This document shows positions 51,867 through 59,921 of a stretch of 64,000 bases of DNA, piece by piece. A program made the translations under genes and the position numbers. The DNA is from JAFCUW01 sp049898325 (GTDB lineage: Bacteria; Pseudomonadota; Gammaproteobacteria; Burkholderiales; Burkholderiaceae_D): contig NZ_JAFCXL010000001.1 in the NCBI RefSeq assembly GCF_049898325.1, positions 124,001-188,000 of the forward strand. Direction: 5' to 3'. Position 1 is the stretch's first letter; each line of letters opens with the position of its first letter. Under the pieces are notes generated by a model. That model saw nothing but the letters and a program-made list of their open reading frames with translations. It was not told the origin of the DNA and searched no databases.

Positions 51867-53567
51867 ATGCTGAGCAAATTGCGCATTGGTCCGAAATTGT
51901 TGTTGGCGCCATGCCTGGTACTGGTCTTGCTGGTCATCACGGCCGGCAGTGCCTGGCAAGGGATGGTGCGCCAGAACGCATCGCTGGAAAACCTGGTGCA
52001 GGTGCGGGCGGCGCGGCTCAAGGCGACGGCCGACATCGCCGGCGACGCCAAGTATGCGCACGCCAATATCTATCAGCTGCTGGCGTGGATCAATGGCAGC
52101 TTCGCCAAGGCAAGGATCGACGCGCTGACGGCCGACATCGGCCGCAAGCACGTCGATCTGGGCATCCACCTGACGGCGCTGGCGGCGGTGGCCGATCCGG
52201 CCGAGCGGCGCCTGCTCGACGCCAGCGCCGCCGCGCTGACGGCGTACCGCCAGAGCGTGCAGCAGACGATCGAACTGGCGCAGGTGGACCAGTCGACGGC
52301 GACGGCGTCGATGAGCAAGGCGGAGAAGCAGTTCAATGTCCTGCACGCCCAGCTCGACCAGCTGGCCGCGCACGAACGGCAACTGAGCGAAACGGCGTTC
52401 GCCGCCGCCCGCGCCGAGTACCGCAAGCTGGTGATGACGATGGCGGCGCTGGTGCTGCTGTCGATTGCCTTGTCGCTGATCGCCACCATGCTGGTGCGCC
52501 GCGCCATGCTGAAAGACATCCGCGCAATCGCCGACGTGGTCGACGAGCTGGCCGAGGGGCGCCTGGCGAAAGGACAGGCCAACAGCGGACGCGACGAGAT
52601 CGCGGCCACCTCGCGCGCGCTCGATCACACCATCGAACGGCTCACCGGCAGCCTGCGCAGCATCCTCAGCTCGGTGCACTCGATCGACACGGCCTCGCAG
52701 GAAATCGCCACCGGCAACCTGGACCTGTCGGCGCGCACGGAAATGCAGGCCGGCTCGCTCGAGGAGACTGCCAGCGCCATGGAAACGCTGACGGTGGCGG
52801 TGAAAGACAACGCCAACAATGCCCGCCTGGCCACCGAACTGGCGGCGAGCGCGTCGTCGCTGGCCTCGAGCGGCGGCGCCGCCGTCAACCGGGCGGTGGC
52901 GACGATGGAGTCGATCAAGGCCAGTTCGCGCAAGATCGTCGAAATCATCGGCGTCATCGACGGCATCTCGTTCCAGACCAATATCCTGGCGCTCAATGCG
53001 GCCGTCGAAGCGGCGCGCGCCGGCGAGCAGGGGCGCGGCTTCGCGGTGGTGGCCTCGGAGGTGCGCACGCTGGCGCAGCGCTCGGCGGCGGCGGCCAAAG
53101 AGATCAAGGCGCTCATTGCCGATTCCGTCGCCATCATCGACGGCGGCAGCGCCTCCGTCAATGAGGCGGGCAACAGCATGGGCAATATCGTCGCCTCGGT
53201 CCAGCAGGTCAACGAAATCATCGCCCGCATCAGCGCCGCCAGCACCGAGCAGGCCGACGGCATCGCCGAAGTGAACCTGGCGGTGGGGCAGATGGATGAC
53301 ATGACCCAGCAAAACGCGGCGCTGGTGGAACAGGCTGCGGCGGCGGCGGCCAGCCTGCACGAACAGACCATCAACCTGGCGCAAGCGGTGGCGGTGTTCA
53401 AGTTCGACGACGCCGCCGACCTGGCCCCGCCCGCGCCGGCGCGGGCGCGGGCGCAGGCCGGCGATGGCGACGCCGACGCGTTTCACGAGCCGCACGAGCG
53501 ACGTGCCGCCAGCAGCGGCATGCGCGCCGCCACGCCACGGGCGCTGCCGGCGCGCCGCACCCGCTAA
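51867..53567 (+). CDS. methyl-accepting chemotaxis protein
   Basis: The 566-residue receptor has membrane helices at about 10-32 and 192-214, a helical periplasmic sensor region of about 160 residues, a HAMP domain and a signalling hairpin with FQTNILALNAAVEAARAGEQ. Its C-terminal tail is Arg/Ala-rich and ends without a CheR-tether pentapeptide. It follows the Cache-protein gene and is probably cotranscribed. Ligand unknown. Confidence 0.93.
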   Translation: MLSKLRIGPKLLLAPCLVLVLLVITAGSAWQGMVRQNASLENLVQVRAARLKATADIAGDAKYAHANIYQLLAWINGSFAKARIDALTADIGRKHVDLGIHLTALAAVADPAERRLLDASAAALTAYRQSVQQTIELAQVDQSTATASMSKAEKQFNVLHAQLDQLAAHERQLSETAFAAARAEYRKLVMTMAALVLLSIALSLIATMLVRRAMLKDIRAIADVVDELAEGRLAKGQANSGRDEIAATSRALDHTIERLTGSLRSILSSVHSIDTASQEIATGNLDLSARTEMQAGSLEETASAMETLTVAVKDNANNARLATELAASASSLASSGGAAVNRAVATMESIKASSRKIVEIIGVIDGISFQTNILALNAAVEAARAGEQGRGFAVVASEVRTLAQRSAAAAKEIKALIADSVAIIDGGSASVNEAGNSMGNIVASVQQVNEIIARISAASTEQADGIAEVNLAVGQMDDMTQQNAALVEQAAAAAASLHEQTINLAQAVAVFKFDDAADLAPPAPARARAQAGDGDADAFHEPHERRAASSGMRAATPRALPARRTR

Positions 53568-53768
53568 GCAGGCGCCGCCCGCGGCGATACGGGCGCGCCT
53601 GGTACAAATCATGCGGGCTGTGTTTTCATGACAATATTACAGGGCTTGCGCGCCACAGTTGCGCCCGATTCGGCCGCCATTTAACCATCTGAACCATCCG
53701 ACCGATGCGGTGCTGCGGCGATTGGTCTATAGTGGGGGATATTTCTCAAAAGCATTACCCTCCCCCCC

Positions 53769-54626
53769 ATGAACATGCACAACCCTGCCGTCGCAGCGGC
53801 CGATCCGGTCGAGGCGCTGATGAAGTCAATCCGCATCCCGCCGCGTCCGAGCCTGCTGGCCGACCTGCAGCAAGAGCTGGCGCGGGACGACCCTGCGCCG
53901 GCGGCGATCAGCCGCATCATCGGCGCCGATGTCGGCATGGCCGGCGCCTTGCTCAAACTTGCCAATTCCTCGTTTTATGGCGCCACCCGGCCGGCCAAGT
54001 CGATCGACCAGGCCATCGCTTTTCTGGGCATGAACCAGGTGGCGGCGCTGATGGCGGGTTTGCTGGCGCGCCAGGCGATTACCAGCAGCAGCGGGGTCTC
54101 GCTGGCGCAGTTCTGGGAGCTGTCGACGCGGCGCGCGCAAGCGATGGTGTTCCTGTCGAAGCGCCTGCACATCGGCGCGCCCGACGTGGCCCACACCTTC
54201 GGCCTGTTCTGCGATACCGGCGTGGCCCTGCTGCTGGACCGCTTTGCCGACTACGGCGCCACCTTCGACGCGGCCACCCACGAGCCACTGCGCCGCGTCA
54301 CTGAGATCGAAGACGAGCGCCACAACACCAACCACGCGGCCATCGGCTGCCTGCTGGCGCGCAACTGGGGCCTGTCGAGCGAGGTCACCTGGGCCATCCT
54401 GCACCACCACGACTACCAGGTGATCGACGACGCCGCCAGCGACGACACGGTGCGTTCGCTGGTGGCCTTGTCGCTGGTGGCCGAACGCGCCCTGCAGGCC
54501 TGCCAGGGCGCGCCCGTCTCGCTCGAGTGGCAAAAAGGGGGCGCGAGCGCCTGCGCCTACCTGTCGATGGGCGAGGATGAGGTCAGCGATCTGGTCGACC
54601 AGCTGCTGGACTGTTTTACGCACTGA
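53769..54626 (+). CDS. HDOD domain protein
   Basis: The 285-residue cytoplasmic protein is an HDOD domain, a variant HD-fold lacking the full metal-binding motif and found in signalling proteins. Recognisable parts are IIGADVGMAGALLKLANSSF, AIAFLGMNQVAALM and AAIGCLLARNWGLSSEVTWAI. No partner domain (GGDEF, EAL or receiver) is attached. The preceding 200 bp has a TATAGT box (53728-53733) as a possible -10. Confidence 0.9.
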   Translation: MNMHNPAVAAADPVEALMKSIRIPPRPSLLADLQQELARDDPAPAAISRIIGADVGMAGALLKLANSSFYGATRPAKSIDQAIAFLGMNQVAALMAGLLARQAITSSSGVSLAQFWELSTRRAQAMVFLSKRLHIGAPDVAHTFGLFCDTGVALLLDRFADYGATFDAATHEPLRRVTEIEDERHNTNHAAIGCLLARNWGLSSEVTWAILHHHDYQVIDDAASDDTVRSLVALSLVAERALQACQGAPVSLEWQKGGASACAYLSMGEDEVSDLVDQLLDCFTH

Positions 54627-54697
54627 GGCCTGCGGACGCGGTGTCGATCTCCTGGCCTTGTAAGCCGTAGCAAGAAACAGAAGGCCGCGGCGCCAGC

Positions 54698-54719
54698 ACC
54701 CCACTACAATGGGGTTTTT
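54698..54719 (+). terminator. short intrinsic terminator after the HDOD gene
   Basis: A 6-bp stem (ACCCCA/TGGGGT) with loop CTACAA is followed by five T residues. It lies about 70 bp after the HDOD stop. The same segment contains TACAAT (54705-54710), which could instead be the -10 of the next gene. Confidence 0.5.
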
Positions 54720-54734
54720 GCCTGCCCGATCACC

Positions 54735-55451
54735 ATGACTACTGCCCACCCGCCGCTCGACGCCATTTTCTGGAACACCCTGACCGGGCCGCACGCCCGC
54801 CACGCCAGCGGCGTCGGCGGCGCCCGCCGCTACGCCGCCGGCTTCTCGCCCATCATCGCTTTCGCCGATCCCGGGGCGGCCGATTTCGCCGCACTGACGC
54901 CGTTCTGCGCGCCGGGCGAAGTGTTTTATTGCGAAGGCTGGCAGGGCGACTGCCCGGACGGCTGGCGCATCGATGCCGAGACCACCATGCTGCGCATGGT
55001 CTGGGATCCCCGCGTGATCACCGTCGACAGCGCGCCGCACGCGGTGGCGCTGGGCCCGCAGCACGTCGACGCCGCCGTGGCACTGGCGGCGCTGTGCCGG
55101 CCCGGCCCGTTCGGCCCCCGCACCATCGAACTGGGCAACTACTACGGCTACCTGGAAGGGGGCGATCAAGGCCGCCTGATCGCCATGGCGGGCCAGCGCA
55201 TGCGCGTGCCCGGCTACACGGAAATTAGCGGCGTGTGCACCCACCCCGACGCCCAGGGCCGCGGGCTGGCGCGCCAGCTGATGGGCAAGCTGATCGACCA
55301 GCAGATGCAAGCGGGCCAATTGCCCTTCCTGCACGTGATGCGGGCCAACCGGCAGGCCCACGATTTTTATGAACGGATGGGTTTTGTCGACTATCTCGAG
55401 TCGACCGTGCGGGTGCTCAGCCGGATCGATACCGCGCCGGCGCGCGCTTGA
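54735..55451 (+). CDS. GNAT family acetyltransferase (FR47-like)
   Basis: The 238-residue protein has its GNAT domain in the C-terminal half: GYTEISGVCTHPDAQGRGLA with acetyl-CoA motif QGRGLA near residues 173-178, and NRQAHDFYERMGF near the end. The N-terminal half is less conserved, as in the FR47 group. The acceptor is unknown. Confidence 0.87.
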   Translation: MTTAHPPLDAIFWNTLTGPHARHASGVGGARRYAAGFSPIIAFADPGAADFAALTPFCAPGEVFYCEGWQGDCPDGWRIDAETTMLRMVWDPRVITVDSAPHAVALGPQHVDAAVALAALCRPGPFGPRTIELGNYYGYLEGGDQGRLIAMAGQRMRVPGYTEISGVCTHPDAQGRGLARQLMGKLIDQQMQAGQLPFLHVMRANRQAHDFYERMGFVDYLESTVRVLSRIDTAPARA

Positions 55452-55452
55452 T

Positions 55453-55986
55453 TCAGGCTTGCAAAGCCGGGCGCAGCGCCAGCCAGCGCGCCAGCTTGTC
55501 CGCATACGCGAGGGTGTAGGCCGGGCTGCTCGAGGGCAGCTCGATGAGGCGGTAGTGCGATGCCCGCTCGCCCAGCACCTTCTGACCCAGCCGGGCCGCC
55601 GTGCCACCGTTGAAGGCGAGGCTGCCAATGGCGGGATAGCGCGCCAGCAGCGCGGGTAAATCGTTGTCGTCGCGCTGGCGGATATTGCTGTCAAGGCTGC
55701 CCTGGCGCTGCGCCTGCGCCACCACGTCCCACAGGCCGACACCGTGCGCGAGCAACTGCGCCAGCCGGGTCCGATAGTCGAGCGGCACCAGCTCCACGTC
55801 GAGCACGGCCGACATGAGCGTCCAGAACTTGTTCTGCCGGTTGCCATAATATTGCTGCAGCGCCAGCGATTGTTCACCCGGCAAGCTGCCCAGCACCAGC
55901 AGGCGGGTGTGCGCATTGACGACGGGATCGAAACAACGCTTGGGCGCGGCGGCAGCGGGGGACAGGGTAGAAGGGGGCAAGGTCAT
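55453..55986 (-). CDS. hypoxanthine-DNA glycosylase (UDG superfamily)
   Basis: The 177-residue protein resembles the hypoxanthine-DNA glycosylase family of the uracil-DNA glycosylase superfamily: LLVLGSLPGEQS, then QYYGNRQNKFW at about residues 45-55, LAFNGGTAA, and the C-terminal PSSSPAYT motif. It should excise deaminated adenine from DNA. The ATG at 55986 has no ribosome binding site and sits five bases after a TAGAAT box, suggesting a leaderless transcript. It ends one base after the convergent GNAT gene stop. Confidence 0.87.
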   Translation of the reverse strand: MTLPPSTLSPAAAAPKRCFDPVVNAHTRLLVLGSLPGEQSLALQQYYGNRQNKFWTLMSAVLDVELVPLDYRTRLAQLLAHGVGLWDVVAQAQRQGSLDSNIRQRDDNDLPALLARYPAIGSLAFNGGTAARLGQKVLGERASHYRLIELPSSSPAYTLAYADKLARWLALRPALQA

Positions 55987-55991
55987 GCCGC

Positions 55992-56018
55992 ATTCTAGCC
56001 CGGCCAGCGGTGTAGAAT
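55992..56018. promoter_or_regulatory. back-to-back -10 boxes of divergent promoters
   Basis: TAGAAT occurs on the minus strand at 55992-55997 and on the plus strand at 56013-56018. They face away from each other, towards the glycosylase and the Mpo1-like gene. The -35 elements are not obvious. Confidence 0.4.
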
Positions 56019-56059
56019 CGGTGTGCCGCTTCTTAAAAAAAACCATGACGGAGACCAGC

Positions 56060-56497
56060 ATGCGCGACCCACGCCAGATCGACCACCTGCTCGGCCAGTA
56101 CAGCGAGAGCCACCGCAATCACACCAATGAGCTGATCCACATGGTGTGCGTGCCGCTGATCGTGTTTTCCCTGCTGGGGCTGGTGTGGTGGATGCACCCG
56201 CTGGCCGCCGTGCTCGTCAGTGGCGCCGCCCTCGCCTACTATTTTCAGCTGTCGCGCCCGTTCGCGCTGGGCATGCTGGCGATGTCGCTGGTCATGCTGG
56301 GCCTGCTTTACGCGATGCCGCCACTGACCGTGCTGCCCATCTCGCTGAGCATTTTTGTGCTGGCCTGGATCGGCCAGTTCATCGGCCACCAGATCGAAGG
56401 AAAAAAACCATCGTTTTTCGACGACCTGCGCTTTTTGCTGATCGGCCCCCTGTTCGTGCTGGGCTTCCTGTACCGCCGCCTGCGGCTCAGTTACTGA
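56060..56497 (+). CDS. Mpo1-like protein (DUF962)
   Basis: The 145-residue membrane protein has four hydrophobic segments and the conserved His motifs of the Mpo1/DUF962 family: HRNHTNELIH near residues 18-27 and GHQIEGKKPSF near 109-119. Yeast Mpo1 is an Fe-dependent dioxygenase that alpha-oxidises 2-hydroxy fatty acids. The ATG at 56060 is chosen because GGAGA lies seven bases upstream; an ATG five codons earlier lacks such a site. Confidence 0.85.
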   Translation: MRDPRQIDHLLGQYSESHRNHTNELIHMVCVPLIVFSLLGLVWWMHPLAAVLVSGAALAYYFQLSRPFALGMLAMSLVMLGLLYAMPPLTVLPISLSIFVLAWIGQFIGHQIEGKKPSFFDDLRFLLIGPLFVLGFLYRRLRLSY

Positions 56498-56631
56498 GGT
56501 CCTGGTAGCGCCGCGCCGCGGGCCGGGTGGGGCGGCGGCGCCATCTCGGCCTGTTCGAGCAGCACCAGCGCCGTGCACAGCATCACGTAGCCCAGCAAAA
56601 TCCACACCTTCACCTGCAGCGACCGTTTCAT
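56491..56631 (-). CDS. small single-pass membrane protein, hypothetical
   Basis: A 46-codon frame begins at an ATG preceded by GAGGA at good spacing. The product has a basic start (MKRSLQVK), one hydrophobic helix (VWILLGYVMLCTALVLL) and a Pro-rich tail, the profile of a small inner-membrane protein. I recognise no family. Its 3' end overlaps the convergent Mpo1-like gene by 7 bp. Confidence 0.5.
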   Translation of the reverse strand: MKRSLQVKVWILLGYVMLCTALVLLEQAEMAPPPHPARGAALPGPQ

Positions 56632-56775
56632 CGACGTCCTCGCGAAAAGAGTCACCCATGATACCGGCGCCCCCACGCCGCCCTGGACCGGGCAGGCCTC
56701 GCTTGCGCCGCCTCAAGCCGCCGCGCGGCCGCTGTCGTTTTCCAGGCAGTGCCCACAAGAAAGTGTGAACTCCCG

Positions 56776-56781
56776 TATACT
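56776..56781 (+). promoter_or_regulatory. candidate -10 box, leaderless start of the EamA gene
   Basis: TATACT is followed by six bases and then the ATG at 56788, the same spacing as at the MBL hydrolase gene. No ribosome binding site is visible. The -35 is weak. Confidence 0.4.
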
Positions 56782-56787
56782 TTCGCC

Positions 56788-57720
56788 ATGCCCTCTCCCT
56801 TCCTGTTCCTGCTCGCCTCGCTCATCTGGGGTTCCACCTTCTGGGCCATCACCTTGCAACTGGGCGAAGTGCCGCCGATGGTGTCGGTGGTCTACCGCTT
56901 CGCGCTGGCCGCCGCCGCCCTGTTCGGCTTTTGCCTGCTGCGGGGCGACCGCCTGCGCCTGCCCTGGCGCACCCAGCGCTGGCTGATGAGCCAGGGCTTC
57001 CTCACCTTCGGCCTGTCGTACATGTGCACCTACAGCGCCGAGCAATACCTGGTGTCGGCGCTGGTGGCGGTGTTGTTCGCCCTGATGGTGTTCTGGACGC
57101 CGCTGTGCGCGCGCCTCCTGTTTGGCACGCCGATCGGCTGGCGCGTGTGGGCCGCCGGCAGCGTGGCCGTGACCGGCGTGGCGCTGCTGTTCTCCCGCTC
57201 GATCGGCGCGGCGCTGCACGAGATCGGCGGCGGCGGCAAGGGCCACTTCCTGCTGGGGCTGGTGCTGGCCGTCAGCGCCACCATCGCCAGCTCGGCCGGC
57301 AACGTCATCGTCGGCAAGGTGCGCGCCGCATCGGCCAATGTCTACCTCACCACCGCCTGGTCGATGGCCTGGGGCACCGCCCTGGTGCTGCTGCTGGTGC
57401 TGCTGTCGGGCCAGCCCCTGGTGCTGCCGGCGGCGCCCCGTTACTGGATGGGGCTGATGTACCTGTCGCTGTTTGGTTCAGTGATCGCCTTCATCGCCTA
57501 TTTCACCCTGATCAACCGGATCGGCGCCCAAAAGGCCGTGTATGTGGGCGTCTGCGCGCCCGTCATTTCCGTGCTGCTGTCGATCCGCCTCGAACACTAC
57601 CGCCCCGGCCCCCTCGAATGGGCCGGTATGATCCTGTGCCTGGCCAGCGTGGCCTGGGCCGTGCGCGCCCCCGCGCAGGCCGCGCCGATTTCCCCTTCCC
57701 CCTTACCCGAGACCCCATGA
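56788..57720 (+). CDS. EamA family (DMT superfamily) transporter
   Basis: The 310-residue protein has ten predicted membrane helices in two EamA repeats: LLASLIWGSTFWAI opens the first, and SLFGSVIAFIAYFTLINRIG lies in the second. DMT transporters usually export amino acids or metabolites. The start at 56788 matches the family; the frame is open upstream. Its stop overlaps the following GNAT start (ATGA). Confidence 0.9.
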   Translation: MPSPFLFLLASLIWGSTFWAITLQLGEVPPMVSVVYRFALAAAALFGFCLLRGDRLRLPWRTQRWLMSQGFLTFGLSYMCTYSAEQYLVSALVAVLFALMVFWTPLCARLLFGTPIGWRVWAAGSVAVTGVALLFSRSIGAALHEIGGGGKGHFLLGLVLAVSATIASSAGNVIVGKVRAASANVYLTTAWSMAWGTALVLLLVLLSGQPLVLPAAPRYWMGLMYLSLFGSVIAFIAYFTLINRIGAQKAVYVGVCAPVISVLLSIRLEHYRPGPLEWAGMILCLASVAWAVRAPAQAAPISPSPLPETP

Positions 57721-58205
57721 CCGCCTTTGCCATCCGCCCTGCCCAAGCCGCCGACGTCGCCCACATCCACGCCATGATCGTCGAGCTGGCCGTGTTTGAA
57801 AAACTCGAACACCTGGTGGTGGCCACCGAAGCGATGTTGCACGATGCCCTGTTCGGCGCCCGCCCGTCGTGCGAAGCGATCGTCGGCGAGATCGACGGCG
57901 ACGTGGTCAGCTTCGCCCTGTACTTCCACAATTTTTCCACCTTCCTGACCCGCAAGGGCCTGTACCTGGAAGACCTGTACGTCAAGCAGGCCCAGCGTGG
58001 CAAAGGCTTTGGCCGGCAGATGCTGGTGGCGCTGGCGCAGATTGCCCGGCAACGCGACTGCGGCCGCTTTGAATGGTCGGTGCTGGACTGGAACGCCCCC
58101 GCCATCGCTTTCTATGAAGGGGTGGGCGCAGAAGTGATGCCGGAGTGGCGGATTTGCCGGCTGGCCGGCGACGCCCTGGCGGCGCTGGCCGACGACGTCC
58201 GCTAA
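57717..58205 (+). CDS. GNAT family N-acetyltransferase (diamine acetyltransferase-like)
   Basis: The 162-residue protein resembles spermidine/spermine N-acetyltransferase-like GNATs: IRPAQAADVAHI at the start, YLEDLYVKQAQRGKGFGRQM with acetyl-CoA motif near 93-100, and NAPAIAFYEGVGAEVM near the end. The ATG overlaps the EamA stop by four bases, so the two are coupled; an exporter with an acetylase suggests one shared substrate. Confidence 0.88.
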   Translation: MTAFAIRPAQAADVAHIHAMIVELAVFEKLEHLVVATEAMLHDALFGARPSCEAIVGEIDGDVVSFALYFHNFSTFLTRKGLYLEDLYVKQAQRGKGFGRQMLVALAQIARQRDCGRFEWSVLDWNAPAIAFYEGVGAEVMPEWRICRLAGDALAALADDVR

Positions 58206-58234
58206 AAAAATCCCACGGCATGCAGACCGTGGGA
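58204..58234 (-). terminator. intrinsic terminator of the hut unit
   Basis: On the minus strand the stem TCCCACGG/CCGTGGGA (8-nt loop) is followed by seven T residues. It closes the minus-strand hut transcript about 110 bp past the importer gene; its T tract overlaps the stop codon of the convergent GNAT gene. Confidence 0.8.
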
Positions 58235-58341
58235 CAACCCATTCCAGGCAATGGGAGGGGAGACCAGCTTCGCTGTGCCCATCCGGGGTGCCAGCGTTGC
58301 AGTGATCTTACCTCCGGGAAAATGTCCTCTGTTGAGCTCGC

Positions 58342-59904
58342 TCAAACAGGGGGCGCCAGCCGGCGTCCCAGCAGCTTTTCCAGCAACTCGAAGCCGGCCT
58401 GGGTCAGCAGGGCCAGCACGGCGGCCGGGATCGCCCCCGCCAGCAGCATATTGTTGTCGTTCAGGGCCAGGCCGATGGTGATGCGCTCGCCGTAGCCACC
58501 GGCGCCGATAAAGGCGGCAATCGTCGCCGTGCCCACGCTCATCACCGCCGCCGTCTTGACGCCGGCCAGTATCACCGGCAGCGCCAGCGGCAGATCGACA
58601 TGCAGCAGGCGCTGGCGCGTGGTCAGGCCCAGCGCCAGCGCCGCCGTGCGCAGCCCCGCCGGCACTTGCAGCAGGCCGGTGCAGGTATTGCGCACGATCG
58701 GCAGCAGCGCGTAGACGAACAGGGCAACCAGCGCCGGCACCGTGCCGATCATGCCCAGCAGGGGAATGAGCATCGCCAACAGGGCCAGCGAGGGCACCGT
58801 CTGCAGCAGCCCCGCCAACGCCAGCACGCTCTGGCGCAGGCGCGGCGACCCGGCCGCCAGCACCCCCAGCGGAATGCCGGCCAGGCAGGCCAGGCCCACC
58901 GAGGCGAGCACCAGGAACAGGTGCTCGCCGGTGAGCTGCCACAGCTTGCCGTCGAACAGGCGGGCCATCAGGGCGCCCGCTGCCGGCGCAGGGGCCGATG
59001 CCGGTGCCGCCGTGGTGGCCGGCGCCGCGCCGGGGGCGCGTTTGAGCCAGTCGGCGGCGACCGCCGCAAAGCTGCGCTGGCCCACTTCGACGGCGGCATT
59101 CATGGCGATCATCTGCGCCGACGGGATGCGCCCTTCCAGCGCGGCGATGGCCTGCCAGCGGGCGCCGAAGCGGGCCGGTACATCGAGCCGGTACAGCAGC
59201 ACGGCGTCGTAGCGGGGGAAATAGCCGAGATCGTCGTCGAGCACACGCAATTTGTACTGGGCGATTTTCGCGTCGGTCGAATAGATGTCGATGACGTCGA
59301 CCTGGCGCTCGGCCTGGGCGGCGTAGGCGATGCCGTGATCGAGCCCGCGCGGCGCCTGCGGCAGGCCGTAGCGCCGCGCCAGGCCTGGCCAGCCATCGGC
59401 GCGGCCGATGAATTCGTGCGACAGGCCCAGTCGCAGCGCCGGGTAAGCGGCCAGCTGCGACAGGCTGGTCGGCCCATCGCTGTCGCCCCGCAGCGCCAGC
59501 GCGTAGGTATTGTTAAAGCCCAGCGGCACCCCCACCCCCAGGCCCAGCTTGGCCAGCGCCGCGCGCATTTGCGGCAGGCTGGTGGGCGCGGGATTTTTCA
59601 GGATCTCCAGGTCGATCGTGCCGAGGTATTCGGGGTAGACGTCGATGCTGCCCGCCTGCAGGGCGGCGAGCACGATGGCGGTGTTGCCCAGTCCCTGGCG
59701 GTGCGCGGCCTTGCCGTGCGCGGCCGCCGTCTGCGTGAGGATTTCGCCCAGCACGTACGATTCGGTGAACCGCTTCGAGCCGATTTTGAGGACGTCGTCG
59801 GCCGCCGCCGGGGCACCGGCGAGCAGGGAAAACAGCAGCAGTAGCAGCAGAAGCAGCGCGGCAAGCCAGCGGGGCGCCGCGGTAGTGAAGGGGGACAGCG
59901 GCAC
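58342..59904 (-). CDS. fused substrate-binding/permease protein of an osmoprotectant-type ABC importer
   Basis: The 520-residue protein fuses two parts of an OpuC/ProU-type importer. After a signal or anchor segment (about 8-30), residues about 31-290 are a binding domain of the OsmF/OpuCC group (KIGSKRFTESYVLGEILTQ, SIDVYPEYLGTI). After an Ala/Pro linker, residues about 325-515 form a permease with PLGVLAAGSPRLRQ and the FIGAGGYGERI block. The GTG at 59904 is chosen for its GGAG site six bases upstream. It lies 17 bp after hutI. Histidine uptake (HutXWV) uses this importer family, so histidine is the likely cargo; no ATPase gene is in the window. Confidence 0.85.
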   Translation of the reverse strand: MPLSPFTTAAPRWLAALLLLLLLLFSLLAGAPAAADDVLKIGSKRFTESYVLGEILTQTAAAHGKAAHRQGLGNTAIVLAALQAGSIDVYPEYLGTIDLEILKNPAPTSLPQMRAALAKLGLGVGVPLGFNNTYALALRGDSDGPTSLSQLAAYPALRLGLSHEFIGRADGWPGLARRYGLPQAPRGLDHGIAYAAQAERQVDVIDIYSTDAKIAQYKLRVLDDDLGYFPRYDAVLLYRLDVPARFGARWQAIAALEGRIPSAQMIAMNAAVEVGQRSFAAVAADWLKRAPGAAPATTAAPASAPAPAAGALMARLFDGKLWQLTGEHLFLVLASVGLACLAGIPLGVLAAGSPRLRQSVLALAGLLQTVPSLALLAMLIPLLGMIGTVPALVALFVYALLPIVRNTCTGLLQVPAGLRTAALALGLTTRQRLLHVDLPLALPVILAGVKTAAVMSVGTATIAAFIGAGGYGERITIGLALNDNNMLLAGAIPAAVLALLTQAGFELLEKLLGRRLAPPV

Positions 59905-59921
59905 GCGAGCTCCAGCAGTGG

